From assembly GCF_001039355.2 (NCBI RefSeq), contig NW_019775924.1, positions 149,601 to 213,600 on the forward strand: a stretch of DNA of 64,000 nucleotides. Direction: 5' to 3'. Origin of the DNA: Lingula anatina (lineage: Eukaryota; Brachiopoda; Lingulata; Lingulida; Lingulidae). The notes beneath the pieces are model-generated. The model searched no databases and was not told where the DNA came from. It saw nothing but the letters and a program-made list of their open reading frames with translations. The position numbers and the translations under genes were made by a program. Positions 35,884 through 48,059 of this stretch are shown here, one piece after another; position 1 is the first letter of the stretch, and the number at the start of each line of letters is the position of its first letter.

Positions 35884-36883
35884 TAAGTTTTAGACAATAG
35901 CAACGCCACCCGATTTTAAGGGGAAGGAAGTCCTCCCTTCTCTTGTGAAACTGGAAGACAAGCCTGTTTCAAAAGATAAGTAAATGAATGATGATTAATA
36001 AAGCCTAAAACTACACTGCAAGAATAACAACAAGGCGTACTTACGGTAATACCGTTCCTTTCGCCCCCCCCCCCCCCTCCTATTTATGCACTAACAGTAG
36101 AGGATACTATACACTCTGCCGGATCACTCTCCCCACTCCCAGTCACACTTGGTTTACTGGGGAAGCGACAGGTTGGACTGACGAATACAAGGCGTGAGTC
36201 GGGTAACATGATTTTAAAATTATCAATACTAGCAACTAGTATCGCACCATGAAATTTCGAGTTAAGTCGTTAGTTGGTTGATCGCAATAACGTACTCGAG
36301 GCTCGAGATGAGGCGTGATCATTATATAGTCACACATCTTTGTGGATCATGATTTGGCAGTAAGGAGCTTGGGCCAGGAAGGGGTTAGAATGGTGGAAAA
36401 TGGTTCTTAAAACGCCCCTTTACAATTTAATATCTGTATTAATTCTCTGCTCTGTTGTCATTAAACAAGATACGTGCACATCGAATCTAGAGTTAATTTA
36501 TAGGTTTTGACATATACATCAACAATGAAGAATGGTGATATAGCCGAGACTGTGGAAAATGAATTATATGTTTTAAAACTTTTTAAAACTCGACGGCTTG
36601 TAGCAGAGGTGGAACTATTTCCACCAAAAATTCTGCTAATGATAACGTTGCCCCAAACCCTTTCCCATAAAGTGTCTGCGCCTCCCTTTCATTCAACATG
36701 CACACAATACACACATCTGTAGATAGACGCACGAATGCATTTGAGGTTCGAAAAACTTGTGTGCTTGGATACAATGTTATAATGAACAGATTGATGAGCG
36801 CTGAGCATTAACAGAGTGGTATGGGAATTGTGATAAAGATACAATCTAAACCAGCAATCCGCGCCAATCATTCGCCATTACTA
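35884..36883. other. gene-free interval
   Basis: Only a poly-C run (about 36065-36078) stands out. A short ORF beginning with the ATG at 36525 has no recognisable features and is not called. The 5' end or promoter of the NHL-repeat gene may lie here, but I see no clear signal. Confidence 0.35.
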
Positions 36884-37163
36884 CATTTAATCTCGAAAAG
36901 AAAATACATGTGTATTTTGGCCGCATTCAGAACCAGTTGATCGGCGGACTAACTAGTCTGCGGATCAAATATGGTGCCACCCACCTGAAAGAGAGTCAAG
37001 ATTTTATTGCTCTGCCCCTCATGGGACGGCGCGCATGGGAGGCGGTTTCCATTGTCAAGTGTGCGCCATATTTGATCCGCGAAACTGTTAGTCCGCGGAT
37101 CAACTGGATGTGAACGCAGCTTTTGTGTCCGCAATTTAATCATTGTTCGTGCAAAACGCACGT
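36884..37163. mobile_element. palindromic element left of NHL gene
   Basis: The core, 36923-37117, has facing arms CCAGTTGATCGGCGGACTAA and TTAGTCCGCGGATCAACTGG, plus GCGGATCAAATATGG and CCATATTTGATCCGC. The outer ends are GCATTCAGAACCAG and its diverged inverse. Similarity to the reversed copy at 39628-39906 extends past the core on both sides (AAAATACA...GGCC outside, AAAAGCTGCGTTC on the other end). So the two regions form a large inverted repeat around the NHL gene. No ORF. Confidence 0.75.
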
Positions 37164-37330
37164 AGGTCTCATATCTACGATAAACTTATGCAGATAATGT
37201 TATTATTGACTAAGTACAAGAGAAGCTTATCAGTTTAGATACACTTGTAATCTAACTACTACAGGCGTATACATCTAATTGAGTTTATTGGAATTGAAAA
37301 GCAGGACAAGAACAATAAAGAGTGCGCGAA

Positions 37331-38935
37331 ATGTCGTCCACATTTTACCCCAAGTCAGAGGCCTTTACCGAATTTCAGACAAAGCTTCCAACGGACAACC
37401 TTCAACCGCGTCTTACGTCTTGCACCGTGACCAAAAATAATGAGATTATCGTTGTGGACCTGAATAACAAAGTAGTCAAGATATTTGAGTTCTTCGGTGA
37501 CGTCATCAGAACCATTGGAAAAGATGGCGCTGTCAAACTTAAATGCCCATGGGACGTGACGTTGACCCCGACTGGAGATATATGTATAACGGAAGTTGCA
37601 AACGCGTGTATCCGGGTGTACTCCAGCGTAGGGAAATATCTCTACAGCATAGGCTGCTGTGGGGAGGTGAATAAGCACGCTGAGCGAACCCTCCAAACGC
37701 CACCCAAGACATTCAATGCTACACCTAATTCAAAAGCAACAAACCGGCAAGCATCGCTGGACGTTATACAAGAAGAGTCGTTAGACACAGAGGAATCTCC
37801 TGTGGGTTATGACCACCTGCCTTTCTTCCCGCGTGGCATAGACTATCACGTAACAGGTTCGTCTAATGTTAAACAAAGAGTAACAGAGTATAATTTAGTA
37901 TTTTAGAGCAGTATGACCTGTAATTGATATTTATGGTGCTCGGTAATAATAATGATAATAATAATGCGGAAAAGGTTGGATATAGGCCTATTGCAACTGG
38001 GATAGAATAAAGAATTGCCCTAATTCTAAAGGGGCGATTAATGCTATCATTATTATAAATGATATTTTGAAAAAAATTAATTCAATGTTAAAAATTATTT
38101 TATTGCAAACATTTGTACGTTTAGCTTTTAAAATCGTAAGCATTTCGATCGTAGAATATGATATAAAGCCTTTACTAGTAGTGTGCGGTCTGCCTCCGTA
38201 AAGGGTAAGCTTGGTGGTTTTGTGATGACCAATGGAAATATCTAGGGGCACATTTTACAATGATCATCGGGCCCTCTTAATAGGGTTTTGGTGGCGGCAG
38301 TGTCAAAGGCTTTCCGATAGGCCTACATGCTTTCTGTGCAAAACATCAATTAAAAACTCCCCTATCGGTATTCTTTGTTGATTTTATTGAATATAAAAAC
38401 AGACTTTGAGTAACTATAAAAATAAGAATAAGTTTTTGTAATTTATCTATCTTTTTCAGGGAATTTTGTTATCAGCAACTCTCCACCAATTCACAGTGCC
38501 CTTTGCCACAGCATCTACGTTATAAAACCAGCTGACGGATCCACCGTTTCCAAACTGATTGGCGCATTTTCTCGGCCGCTGTACCTTGCATGCCACCCTT
38601 TAAATAACTCTCTCCTCGTGTCAGACACCTACCGGTCCATGGTGGCGTCCTACGATCCCATCGGTAGGTGTCAGTACCAGTACGGTAACTACGGAACAGG
38701 TCCGCAGCAACTGGCTGCCCCGCACGGAATATGCGTCGATAGGGAAGGCATGGTTTACATAGCTGACCATGGCAACCACAGAATAGTCATTCTAAGGGAT
38801 GGAAAGTTATCCCGCTTTATTTACGGGGGAATCAAATACCCGACAAGCGTGGCTTATTCTACAACCGGGCACTTAATTGTCACGGAACAACATGGGACGG
38901 TCAGGCTGTTTAATCTGCCACGTAAAATTAAGTAG
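37331..38935 (+). CDS. NHL-repeat beta-propeller protein, 2 exons
   Basis: Exon 1 runs 37331-37856 and exon 2 runs 38460-38935. The join is phase 1 and gives 333 residues. NHL-type blade motifs are clear in the C-terminal half: LAAPHGICVDREGMVYIADH, then NHRIVIL, then YPTSVAYSTTGHLIVTEQ and VRLFNL. The N-terminal half has weaker blades (NNEIIVVDLNNKVVKIFEFF, CPWDVTLTPTGDICITEVAN, IRVYS). There is no RING, B-box or coiled coil, so this is a stand-alone propeller resembling the C-terminal part of TRIM2/3/32/71-type proteins. In that family the propeller binds proteins or RNA. The ligand here is unknown. The start is the first ATG in the frame, and the exon 1 donor (GTTCGT) is chosen because it alone keeps frame with exon 2. 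The gene lies between inverted copies of a palindromic element. Confidence 0.8.
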
Positions 38936-39144
38936 GGCCTCTGCAAGGATATTGATGACCGTTCAGGGCCCAGTCGACACCACGGGCAAGCCCAACAGGC
39001 AGTCACGCTTTTGTCATGACATGAAATCCATTCACTTTTGCCAGTTAAAATATTAATGAAGTGGCAGTAGAAAGTTTACACTTATTTTACGCTTTTAGTT
39101 GCTGTTGACATAATTAAAATAAACATTGTCATTATTGAAGTCTT

Positions 39145-39150
39145 AATAAA
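39145..39150 (+). promoter_or_regulatory. possible NHL-gene polyadenylation signal
   Basis: AATAAA lies about 210 bases after the stop codon of the NHL-repeat gene. Confidence 0.4.
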
Positions 39151-39627
39151 ATGTTTTAAATTTCAAGTTAACAATCCAGTCAGAAGAGCAATGTTTACAT
39201 TACTTTCGTACAGATTCGTGATGATTCCTGTTGCACCCTGTGGTTTACGGACTACGGTTTCTGGCGGAATAGACCTACTGGCCATTCCTGCCACACCGGT
39301 TTCAATCAGCAGCAACGACAATGCACAGCGTAAAAATTTTTTTAAAAGGGCCAGTTCCAATCACGATACCTTTCGTTCTTTATTCGTATTTTGCTGAAAA
39401 TGTTCTTTATCAAATTTGTGTCCTCACTGAAATTCGTCAAAATTACATTATTGATGTCTGTAAACGGTAGTTACGTAGCCCTACATGTAGGCCGCCCCTA
39501 CGCATGTTTGTAGGCCCCACGTATTTAAATATATAAAATATTATATGTCAGCTTTGAGACAAATCATATCACCTAGCTACATATTTCACATAGTTAATAA
39601 AAAATATAATAATTTGCAATAATAATA

Positions 39628-39906
39628 ATGCGTTTTAAACGAACAATGGTTAAACTGAAGACACAAAAGCTGCGTTCACATCCAGTTGATCCGCGGACTA
39701 ACTAAGTTTCGCGGATCAAATATGGCGCGCACTTGACAATGGATTACCACCTCCCACGTGCGCCGTCCCAACAGGGGCAGAGCAATAAAATCTCGACAGG
39801 CTTTCAGGTGGGTGGCACCATATTTGATCCGCAGACTAGTTAGTCCGCTGGTTCTGAATGCGGCCAAAATACACGATTATTTTGTTTTCGAGATTAAATG
39901 TAGTAA
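39628..39906. mobile_element. palindromic element right of NHL gene (reversed)
   Basis: An inverted counterpart of 36884-37163, with the core at 39672-39861. The outer end at GTTCTGAATGC has lost a few bases (AGTCCGCTGGTTCTG against AGTCCGCCGATCAACTGGTTC in the copy at 45104). Confidence 0.75.
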
Positions 39907-40873
39907 AATACAAGAAATTGAAAAAAGTGCAATAAGGAAGCGTAATAGTGAGGCTAATATCAAGATTTGTCTTATTTCCTCACTCCCCCTTATCCACACC
40001 TTTTCTCTTCAGTTGTGTCAAATTACATGTATCACGTGAACATTTGTTTAAAAATAGAGTATAATCAGTATATGCAAGAACAATAATGATGCTATTTCTA
40101 AATGACATTGACGCAGATCATATGACAATTACGAATTAACAATCGGCTATATCTCCCATAAATAACATCTCTATGATCGTAAGACCTATAGCAACAAAAT
40201 ATTTTCCTAGAGATATCCAAATATGTTTCCTTTGTCACCTAGGTTTGACGTATCCAAAGTCATTCATGGTACAATTATAAACCAGCTTTTTTTTCGACCA
40301 CTCTCGAAACCGTGATAGTAACTGTTAAATTCCACTTGCGATAGTGAAATGAGAAATCTAGAATAAGGATTTTAAAGCTTGTTAATTTTTCCAGCACTTT
40401 TGAATAGAGTCTTCATTACTGTCGAGGGAAATTTATAATCTACACGTGAAGACTAATTTCTCTGCCGCACATGCTAGCAAATTTCATTTCTTTATTCATG
40501 TGTACAGCAACGTAGATTGAGGCCTTCAATAATAATGATAATAATAACAACAACAACAATAGTGGTGGCGTTGATGATGACAATGATGATATAATTAATT
40601 ATAAACTGTCCATTTTAAATCATCTTCCTTGCATTTAATTCTTTGTAATATAGGCCCAAGTACTAGTACCTCGTTTTCGCTACAAAGCTAAATTTAAAAC
40701 AGGCGGGCCGAAACGAGCCTCTACTGCCCGTCACGCGTGCACACGTATCTCCATTAGTCATTGTGTTATCACAATATCTAAATACACAAGCTATGCCAAG
40801 TTTCCCAATGTATTGTTCTGTGTGATAGGGATATGTACAGTGATATGCACAGACTGTTGAATTGAAGCAGGGA
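39907..40873. other. gene-free interval before the CUB-like gene
   Basis: No exon is visible. It contains an AAT/AAC/GAT simple-repeat stretch at about 40530-40592. The promoter of the membrane protein gene should lie here, but no TATA box or other signal is convincing. Confidence 0.4.
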
Positions 40874-43333
40874 ATGGCTACACTCCGATGGCTATGTGTT
40901 GTGTTAGCGGCCTCAGTACAGCGGGTCACTCCAACAGTATGTAAGTGCTCAGATATACTGATTAAATTTGGGTTTTAGGCCTACTCTTTGTGCATACGTT
41001 ATATACGCTCTTGCAGTTTTTTTTTTCTTTCTCGAAAGCAATTGTTCCCAGAACGTTTCTTTTACATCGCACCAAAAAGAGAGCACCTGGTCTCATTTTA
41101 AATACGTTTCCCGTCCATGTTCTAAAAATGTGCTTAAAGGCAAGTACAGAAATGCTACAAAAACCATGTAACGGTACATTGACCACTAATCTTATCACAC
41201 CACATGAACATAAGGTCATAAACCTAAAACTAATTCACAATGAACATGTTACAACCTTTTGTATGTGTAATAATTATATAATGATAGTTAACGGATTAAA
41301 ATCCAATTTGTTCGGTAGACTTTACAATGCAATGTGAATAAAGAATAAAAAAGGCTAGTAAAAGAAAAGGAAAGATTGATTTTAACAGGAAAATTTGATT
41401 AAAACAAATGATGTAGATATGAAATTGTTATTTCATGGCTCCCTTTAAAAACAAGTTCATAAAAATTCTTTTCGTATTTTTTTAAAATAATAATAATAAG
41501 TCTTGAGTTCCCTTTTAAAAGTAGTCGGAGAGGTTATCCTACGTAGTAGAAATAGTACACAGACTTATATGCTGTTTCTTATATTATATATTAACTATAT
41601 TACTTAGAAATTTAATTATAGATTTCAGAACAGAATCTATTTATTTCTAATATTGTTCCAGATTACATGGACGACACAGGCACCGACTGTAACCCCGACA
41701 TGAAAGTCGTGAATAGTGGGGCTTCCTTCGTGAAAGCGTGGCGTTGGTTGCCGCGTTACTTCTATGGCCAATGCACCATGCATTTTGTTACTAATGCCAA
41801 GGAATACAACGCTCTCCGCGTGACTTTCTTGAATCTGACAATACAATCAGACGACGATGTCGCTCTTACATTTTACGACGCAAACAGCACAGATGACTAC
41901 GAGAAACAGGTGAGGTGTTAATGCCAACAAGTTGTCCTAAAAATTGAGTCACAAATACCTGGAAGCGCGCACGCACCCACAAACACACAGAAGTATATCT
42001 CAAAACCAACAAAGTCAGAGAAATTCAGCGCTGTCATGTTTATGGAAAACTTTACATACCAGCTATCTTGAAAAGTGCTTATCTGGGCATGTTTACTTTC
42101 TTTCAGTTGGCGTCCTTCACTTACAGCGACAGCCACAAAATTCCCAAGTACATACAAACTACTGGTAGATATCTGTCCGTGGCACTAAACAGGGTGTTCA
42201 ATTCCATACATTACAACTTTAATGTGGAGATTAAGCCAGTTTATATAAAACATGGTAGGTATATCAGTAAACCAGAGACATACATGTACATGTACCAACT
42301 CAAGTGCATTTATGCTCGGAAATACATTTAGTGTTACCACCTTCTTAATACAGAATCACACAGAACCATCAGATACTGTTGCAGTGTATTACTTCAAAAA
42401 AGAAGCAGCACTTGGAAACATTGAGCGATACATTTCCCTTCTATCTGATGCACTATAAATATTATTAGTTTTATTTCGGGGACATAACATACATAATTCA
42501 CGGTTTATTTTAGATTCTGGAGGCAAGTCCAGCGCGATCGGTATCGCTGTAGGCGCAGGCCTGGCAGCACTACTAGTGATAATAGTAGGAGTGACGGTTG
42601 GTGTCGTCTGCGTTTGTAAGAAGCAAAAGCAGCGCAAAGCCAATAGTCTGATAAACGACTCCAGTGGAAGCAGTACTAAATCGGATTACAATTCTATCAA
42701 TGAACGTAAGCACCTTGACGTTTATGCCGTTTTTTTTATTTAAAACCCCTTTTACTCTACCTTTATGAAAAATATTGTGGTTCGAACAATCATACGATTT
42801 TTAGGATTTTGAATTGTCATTAAACTAATTTGTGTTATATGGTTTCTAAAGTATTCGTGAACATTTTCTTCTTTTCTCTTCTTTGACTATCTCGTTATTG
42901 TGGGTCTATCTTTATCCTTCCAGCAAGGCACATCCAGCATTTCCCCAAATGCGTTGAGCCACCGCCCGCATTCGCCCCTGCCTTTGTCCCAAATATGCCC
43001 AACGCACCAGCGCTAGCACATCAAGACCACGTTTATCAGGATATGCAACAGCACGGCTACCAAGACTATGGAGACCCCTATCAACAGTACTCTGGTTATT
43101 CGAGCATGGATTATACGCAGGGCGGCGCTGCTGTGCATCAGTCACATTGGCCTTATGAAAAGCCTCCATTTGATTCTCAGTCTACTGCCGCTCAGTATTA
43201 TGGACATCCGGAACACCAAGGTCAATATGAGCATGTGCAAAGCAATAATGTGCCTCCGCCCTATGGTGGCACGTTGTACCCAACATTACATGATGTTCCT
43301 TCCGAATATTTACATACCATAAACCGCCGATAA
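40874..43333 (+). CDS. single-pass membrane protein with CUB-like ectodomain and tyrosine-rich tail, 5 exons
   Basis: Exons 40874-40940, 41662-41909, 42107-42254, 42514-42705 and 42924-43333 join in phase to 354 residues. Residues 1-17 form a signal peptide (MATLRWLCVVLAASVQ). An ectodomain (about 23-154) looks like a CUB fold: YGQCTMHFV, ALRVTFLNLTIQSDDDVALT, FYD, then GRYLSVALNR and a final YNFNVEI strand. It has N-glycosylation sequons. A glycine-rich helix at about 162-189 (AIGIAVGAGLAALLVIIVG) is followed by basic CKKQKQRK, the type I stop-transfer pattern. The long cytosolic tail (190-354) is rich in Tyr, Gln and Pro. It holds a WW-binding PPPY (329-332), a YPTL sorting or SH2-type site and SEYLHTI. 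I recognise no named family. A cell-surface receptor or adaptor role is inference. Confidence 0.75.
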
Positions 43334-43395
43334 TTATAATGAAAGAAAACCAAGTTACCTAAAAATTGTTTCATCTGAGTGTTCTGCCTTGTGGT

Positions 43396-43401
43396 AATAA
43401 A
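43396..43401 (+). promoter_or_regulatory. polyadenylation signal of the CUB-like gene
   Basis: AATAAA lies 63 bases after the stop codon, a typical distance. Confidence 0.55.
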
Positions 43402-43719
43402 ATTCGAAGCACTATGTACTGCTTCAATATAAAGCAACGTTGATGGTCACTGAGTCCAATGTTGTGTCTTGGCACTCAGACAGACAAATACATGTATATG
43501 CATGTACACACAGTCTCAAGCTCGCTTATCAGTGGCAAAAAAGCATAGTTACGAAGAATTTTCCTACTTTGCCCTCGCACACCTCACTAAAAAAGTGCAC
43601 CAAACTTTATTTTTTATCAGCGAGTATCGATAGCTGTCTAAACTCTGTACAAAGTTATGCACAGAACTACTCAGAGAAATACTTGGGAATATCTAGTGCA
43701 AAAATATATCTTTGGAGGG

Positions 43720-43720
43720 N
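43720..43720. other. single-N sequence join
   Basis: One ambiguous base marks the exact start of copy B of the 3.3-kb duplication, as at 29821 for the other pair. Confidence 0.8.
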
Positions 43721-43879
43721 ATCAAAGGCTTTCCGATAGGCCTACATGCTTTCTGTGCAAAACATCAATTAAAAACTCCCCTATCGATATTCTTTGTTGA
43801 TTTTATTGAATATAAAAAACCGACTTTGAGTAACTATAAAAATAAGAGTAAGTTTTTGTAATTTATCTATCTTTTTCAG

Positions 43880-44355
43880 GGAATTTTGTTATCAGCAACT
43901 CTCCACCAATTCACAGTGCCCTTTGTCACAGCATCTACGTTATAAAACCAGCTGACGGATCCACCGTTTCCAAACTGATTGGCGCATTTTCTCGGCCGCT
44001 GTACCTTGCATGCCACCCTTTAAATAACTCTCTCCTCGTGTCAGACACCTACCGGTCCATGGTGGCGTCCTACGATCCCATCGGTAGGTGTCAGTACCAG
44101 TACGGTAACTACGGAACAGGTCCGCAGCAATTGGCTGCCCCGCACGGAATATGCGTCGATAGGGAAGGCATGGTTTACATAGCTGACCATGGCAACCACA
44201 GAATAGTCATTCTAAGGGATGGAAAGTTATCCCGCTTTATTTACGGGGGAATCAAATACCCGACAAGCGTGGCTTATTCTACAACCGGACACTTGATTGT
44301 CACGGAACAACATGGGACGGTCAGGCTGTTTAATCTGCCACGTAAAATTAAGTAG
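43880..44355 (+). pseudogene. second copy of NHL-gene exon 2 only
   Basis: An acceptor plus the full 476-base exon 2 of the NHL-repeat gene, open to the same stop and encoding the same protein where compared. Exon 1 is absent because the copy begins at the N. It is either an unmerged allele or a truncated duplicate. The intact reading frame favours an allele. Confidence 0.6.
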
Positions 44356-45103
44356 GCCCGGTCTCTGCAAGGAATTGATGACCTTCAGGGCCCAGTCGAC
44401 ACCTCGGGCAAGCCCAACAGGCAGCCACGCTTTTGTCATGACATGAAATCCATTCGCTTTTTCCAGTTAGAATATTAATGAAATGGCAGTAGAAAGTTTA
44501 CACTTATTTTACGCTTTTAGTTGCTGTTGACATAATTAAGATAAATATTGTCATTATTGCAGTTTTAATATAGGCCTATTGTTTTAAATTTCAACTTAAC
44601 AATCCAGTCAGAAGGTTTAGACCTACATTACTTTCATACAGAAAACTCGTCTTAAAGTTTTGATAATTCCTGTTACGCCCTGTGGTTTACGGACTACGGT
44701 TCCTGGCGGAATAGACCTACTGGTAGGCCTACCATTCCCGTCACACCGGTTTCAATCAGCGGCAACGACAATGCACGGCGTAGGGCCTACCCTAAAAATG
44801 TTTTTGAAAGAGCCAGTTCCAATCATGATAGGGCCCACCTTTCGTTCATAATTCATATTTTGCTGGAATTGTTCTTTATCACATTTGTGTACTCACTGAC
44901 ATTCGTCAAAATTACGTTATTGATGTCTGTAAACGGTAGTTACGTAGGCCTGTACGCATTTAAATATATAAAATATTATATGTCAGCTTTGAGACAAATC
45001 ATATCACCTAGCTACATATTTCACATAGTTAATAAGAAATATAACAATTTGCAATAATAATAATGCGTTTTACACGAACAATTATTAAATTGCGGACACA
45101 AAA

Positions 45104-45302
45104 GCTGCGTTCACATCCAGTTGATCCGCGGACTAACAGTTTCGCGGATCAAATATGGCGCGCACTTGACAATGGATTACCACCTCCCACGTGTGCCGTC
45201 CCAGCAGGGGCAGAGCAATTAAATCTCGGTACACTTTCAGGTGGGTGGCACCATATTTGATCCACAGACTAGTTAGTCCGCCGATCAACTGGTTCTGAAT
45301 GC
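45104..45302. mobile_element. palindromic element, third copy
   Basis: Counterpart, within copy B, of the reversed element at 39672-39861. It preserves the full right arm (AGTCCGCCGATCAACTGG) that copy A has partly lost. Confidence 0.75.
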
Positions 45303-46320
45303 GGCCAAAATACACGTGTATTTTGTTTTCGAGATTAAATGTAGTAAAATACAAGAAATTGAAAAAAGTGCAATAAGGAAGCGCAATAGTGAGGCTAATA
45401 TCAAGATTTGTCTTATTTCCTCACTCCCCCTTCTCCACACCTTTTCTCTTCAGTTGTCAAATTACATGTCTCACGTGAACATTTGTTTAAAAATAGAGTA
45501 TAATCAGTATATGTTAGAACAATAATGATGCTATTTCTAAATGACATTGACGCAGATCATATGACAATTACGAATTAACAATCGGCTATATCTCCCATAA
45601 ATAACATCTCTATGATCGTAAGACCTATAGCAACAAAAATATTTTCCTAGAGATTTCCATATATATTTCCTTTGTCACCTAGGATTGACGTATCCAAAAT
45701 CATTCATGGTACAATTATAAACCAGTTTTTTTTTTTCGACCACTCTCGAAACCGTGATAGTAACTGTTAAATTCCACTTGCGATAGTGAAATGAGAAATC
45801 TAGAATAAGGATTTTAAAGCTTGTTAATTTTTCCAGCACTTTTGAATAGAGTCTACATTACTGTCGAGGGAAATTTTTAATCTGCACGTGAAGACTAATT
45901 TCTCTGCCGCACGTGCTAGCAAATTTCATTTCTTTATTCATGTGCACAGCAACGTAGATTGAGGACTTCAATAATAATGATAAAAATAATAATAACAATA
46001 GTGGTGGTGATGATGATGATAATGATGATGACAATGATGATTTAATTAATTATAAACTGTCCATTTTAAATCATCTTCCTTGCATTTAATTCTTTGTAAT
46101 ATAGGCCAAAGTACTAGTACCTCGTTTTCGCTACAAAGCTAAATTTAAAACAGGCGGGCTGAAACGGGCCTCTACTGCTCGTCACGCGTGCACACGTATC
46201 TCTATTAGTCATCGTGTTATCACAATATCTAAATACACGAGCTGTGCCAAGTTTTCCAATGTATTGTTCTGAGTGATAGGGATATGTACAGTGATACAGA
46301 CTGTTGAATTGAAGCAGGTA

Positions 46321-46387
46321 ATGGCTACACTCCGATGGCTGTGTGTTGTGTTAGCGGCCTCAGTACAGCGTGTCACTCCAACAGTAT
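46321..46387 (+). pseudogene. second copy of exon 1 of the CUB-like gene
   Basis: The 67-base signal-peptide exon is repeated with only silent changes seen (CTA/CTG, CGG/CGT) and an intact GTAAGT donor. No following exon is found before the gap, so this copy cannot make the protein as assembled. Confidence 0.6.
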
Positions 46388-47023
46388 GTAAGTGATCAGA
46401 TACACTCTAAATTTGGGTTGTACTCTTTGTGCATACGTTATATGCTCTTGCAGTTTTTTTTCTTTTTCGAAAGCAATTGTTCCCAAATTGTACCAAAAAG
46501 AGAGCACCTGGTCTCATTTTAAATACGTTTCGCGTCCATTTCCATGTTCCAAAAATGTGCTTAAAGGCAAGTACAGAAATGCTACAAAAACCATGTAACG
46601 GTACATTGACCACTAATCTTATCACACCACATGAACATAAGGTAATAAACCTAAAACTAATTCACAATGAACATTTTGTATGTGTAATAATTATATAATG
46701 ATAGTTAACGGATTAAAATCCAATATGTTCAGTAGACTTTACAATGCGATGTGAATAAAGAATAAAAAAAAAGCTAGTAAAAGAAAAGGAAAGATTGATT
46801 TTAACAGGAAAATTTGATTAAACAAATAATGTAGATATAAAAATGTTATTTCATCGCTCCCTTTAAAGCAAGTTCATAAAGATTCTTTTCGTATTAAAAA
46901 AAATAATAATAAGTCTTGAGTTCCCTTTTAAAAGTAGCCGAAGAGGTCATCCTACGTAGTAGAAATAGTACACAGACTTATATGCTGTTTCTTATATTAT
47001 ATATTAACTATATTACTTAGAAA

Positions 47024-47821
47024 GGATGAGTGCGAATAAGGGGGTAAAAGTGCCCACTTTTGTACATGAAAAATAAATTGTGAATGAATGGAAAAAAATT
47101 GATGCCAAATTAAAGTTGGGGTCTTACACTTTTATGATCCACTTAAAAAAAAAAATTTTTATTGAATTTGAAATATAGAAAATTAATGTCAAAATGACCT
47201 TGTCATATATTCATGAAAATGTGTGTTTTAGGGGGGGTCTGAATTGCAATGCTACATATCTTTAGTTATAGTAAGGTGACAACTGTGAAATTTTGTAATT
47301 GGGTACAGAAGGTGCCCATGTAAAAAAGTAAGGCAATATGTGGCCAATCATTGCTTGTGATCAATATTTTGTTTACCTTATTTGTACACGTAGTGCTGAT
47401 TGAAAGAAGAATCTTACAGTGACTTGAGGGTAAAAGATGTTCATTTTTTATATGAGCCCCTGCCTCAGACAAGCTGATTATTCACGGTTGAAAAGACATG
47501 AATATAAGGTGAGACATATGTGAAAATCAGCTTGTCTGAGGGTTGGGCTTGATATGTACTCAAACTAAATAGGGACATTTTCAGTCCATATGCTAGCAGG
47601 CGGCCATGTTTATTCCTGCCATGAGGTAGCTGCTACATGCTTACATAGGATGGTTAGGCAGATACAGTGAAACTTTTGTACAAAAAGAACAACCCAAAAT
47701 AAAATGTAGGTCTTTGAAAGGAAAATAGGGGTTAGAATCAGTTAAATATTTTCAATTACAACCAAAAAAAGAAAAATCATTTTCATATATGTAATGCATG
47801 CTATCATCAAAAAAAAAAAAA
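47024..47821. other. unique sequence before the assembly gap
   Basis: No gene. An exact 17-bp inverted repeat, CCTCAGACAAGCTGATT at 47463-47479 and its complement at 47525-47541, could form a hairpin with a loop of about 45 bases. Confidence 0.4.
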
Positions 47822-48059
47822 NNNNNNNNNNNNNNNNNNNNNNNNNNNNNNNNNNNNNNNNNNNNNNNNNNNNNNNNNNNNNNNNNNNNNNNNNNNNNNN
47901 NNNNNNNNNNNNNNNNNNNNNNNNNNNNNNNNNNNNNNNNNNNNNNNNNNNNNNNNNNNNNNNNNNNNNNNNNNNNNNNNNNNNNNNNNNNNNNNNNNNN
48001 NNNNNNNNNNNNNNNNNNNNNNNNNNNNNNNNNNNNNNNNNNNNNNNNNNNNNNNNNNN
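47822..48059. other. assembly gap (238 N)
   Basis: A run of N of 238 bases, preceded by a poly-A run that may have broken the assembly. ORFs drawn across it are meaningless. Confidence 0.99.

Larger units (their letters stand above)
38303..41610. repeat. 3.3-kb duplicated segment, copy A
   Basis: Highly similar to 43722-47023, with more small indels than the 4.3-kb pair. Copy A covers NHL exon 2, the reversed palindromic element and exon 1 of the CUB-like membrane protein gene. It continues into exon 2 of that gene, whereas copy B does not. Confidence 0.9.
43722..47023. repeat. 3.3-kb duplicated segment, copy B
   Basis: The counterpart of 38303-41610. At its right end similarity stops sharply after TATTACTTAGAAA. 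Copy A continues toward exon 2 of the CUB-like gene, while this copy enters unrelated sequence (from 47024) that runs into the assembly gap. Confidence 0.9.

Noticed and set aside
36525-36722. 66-codon ORF upstream of the NHL gene
   Set aside because: Short, no motif, and no donor in frame that joins it to the NHL exon.
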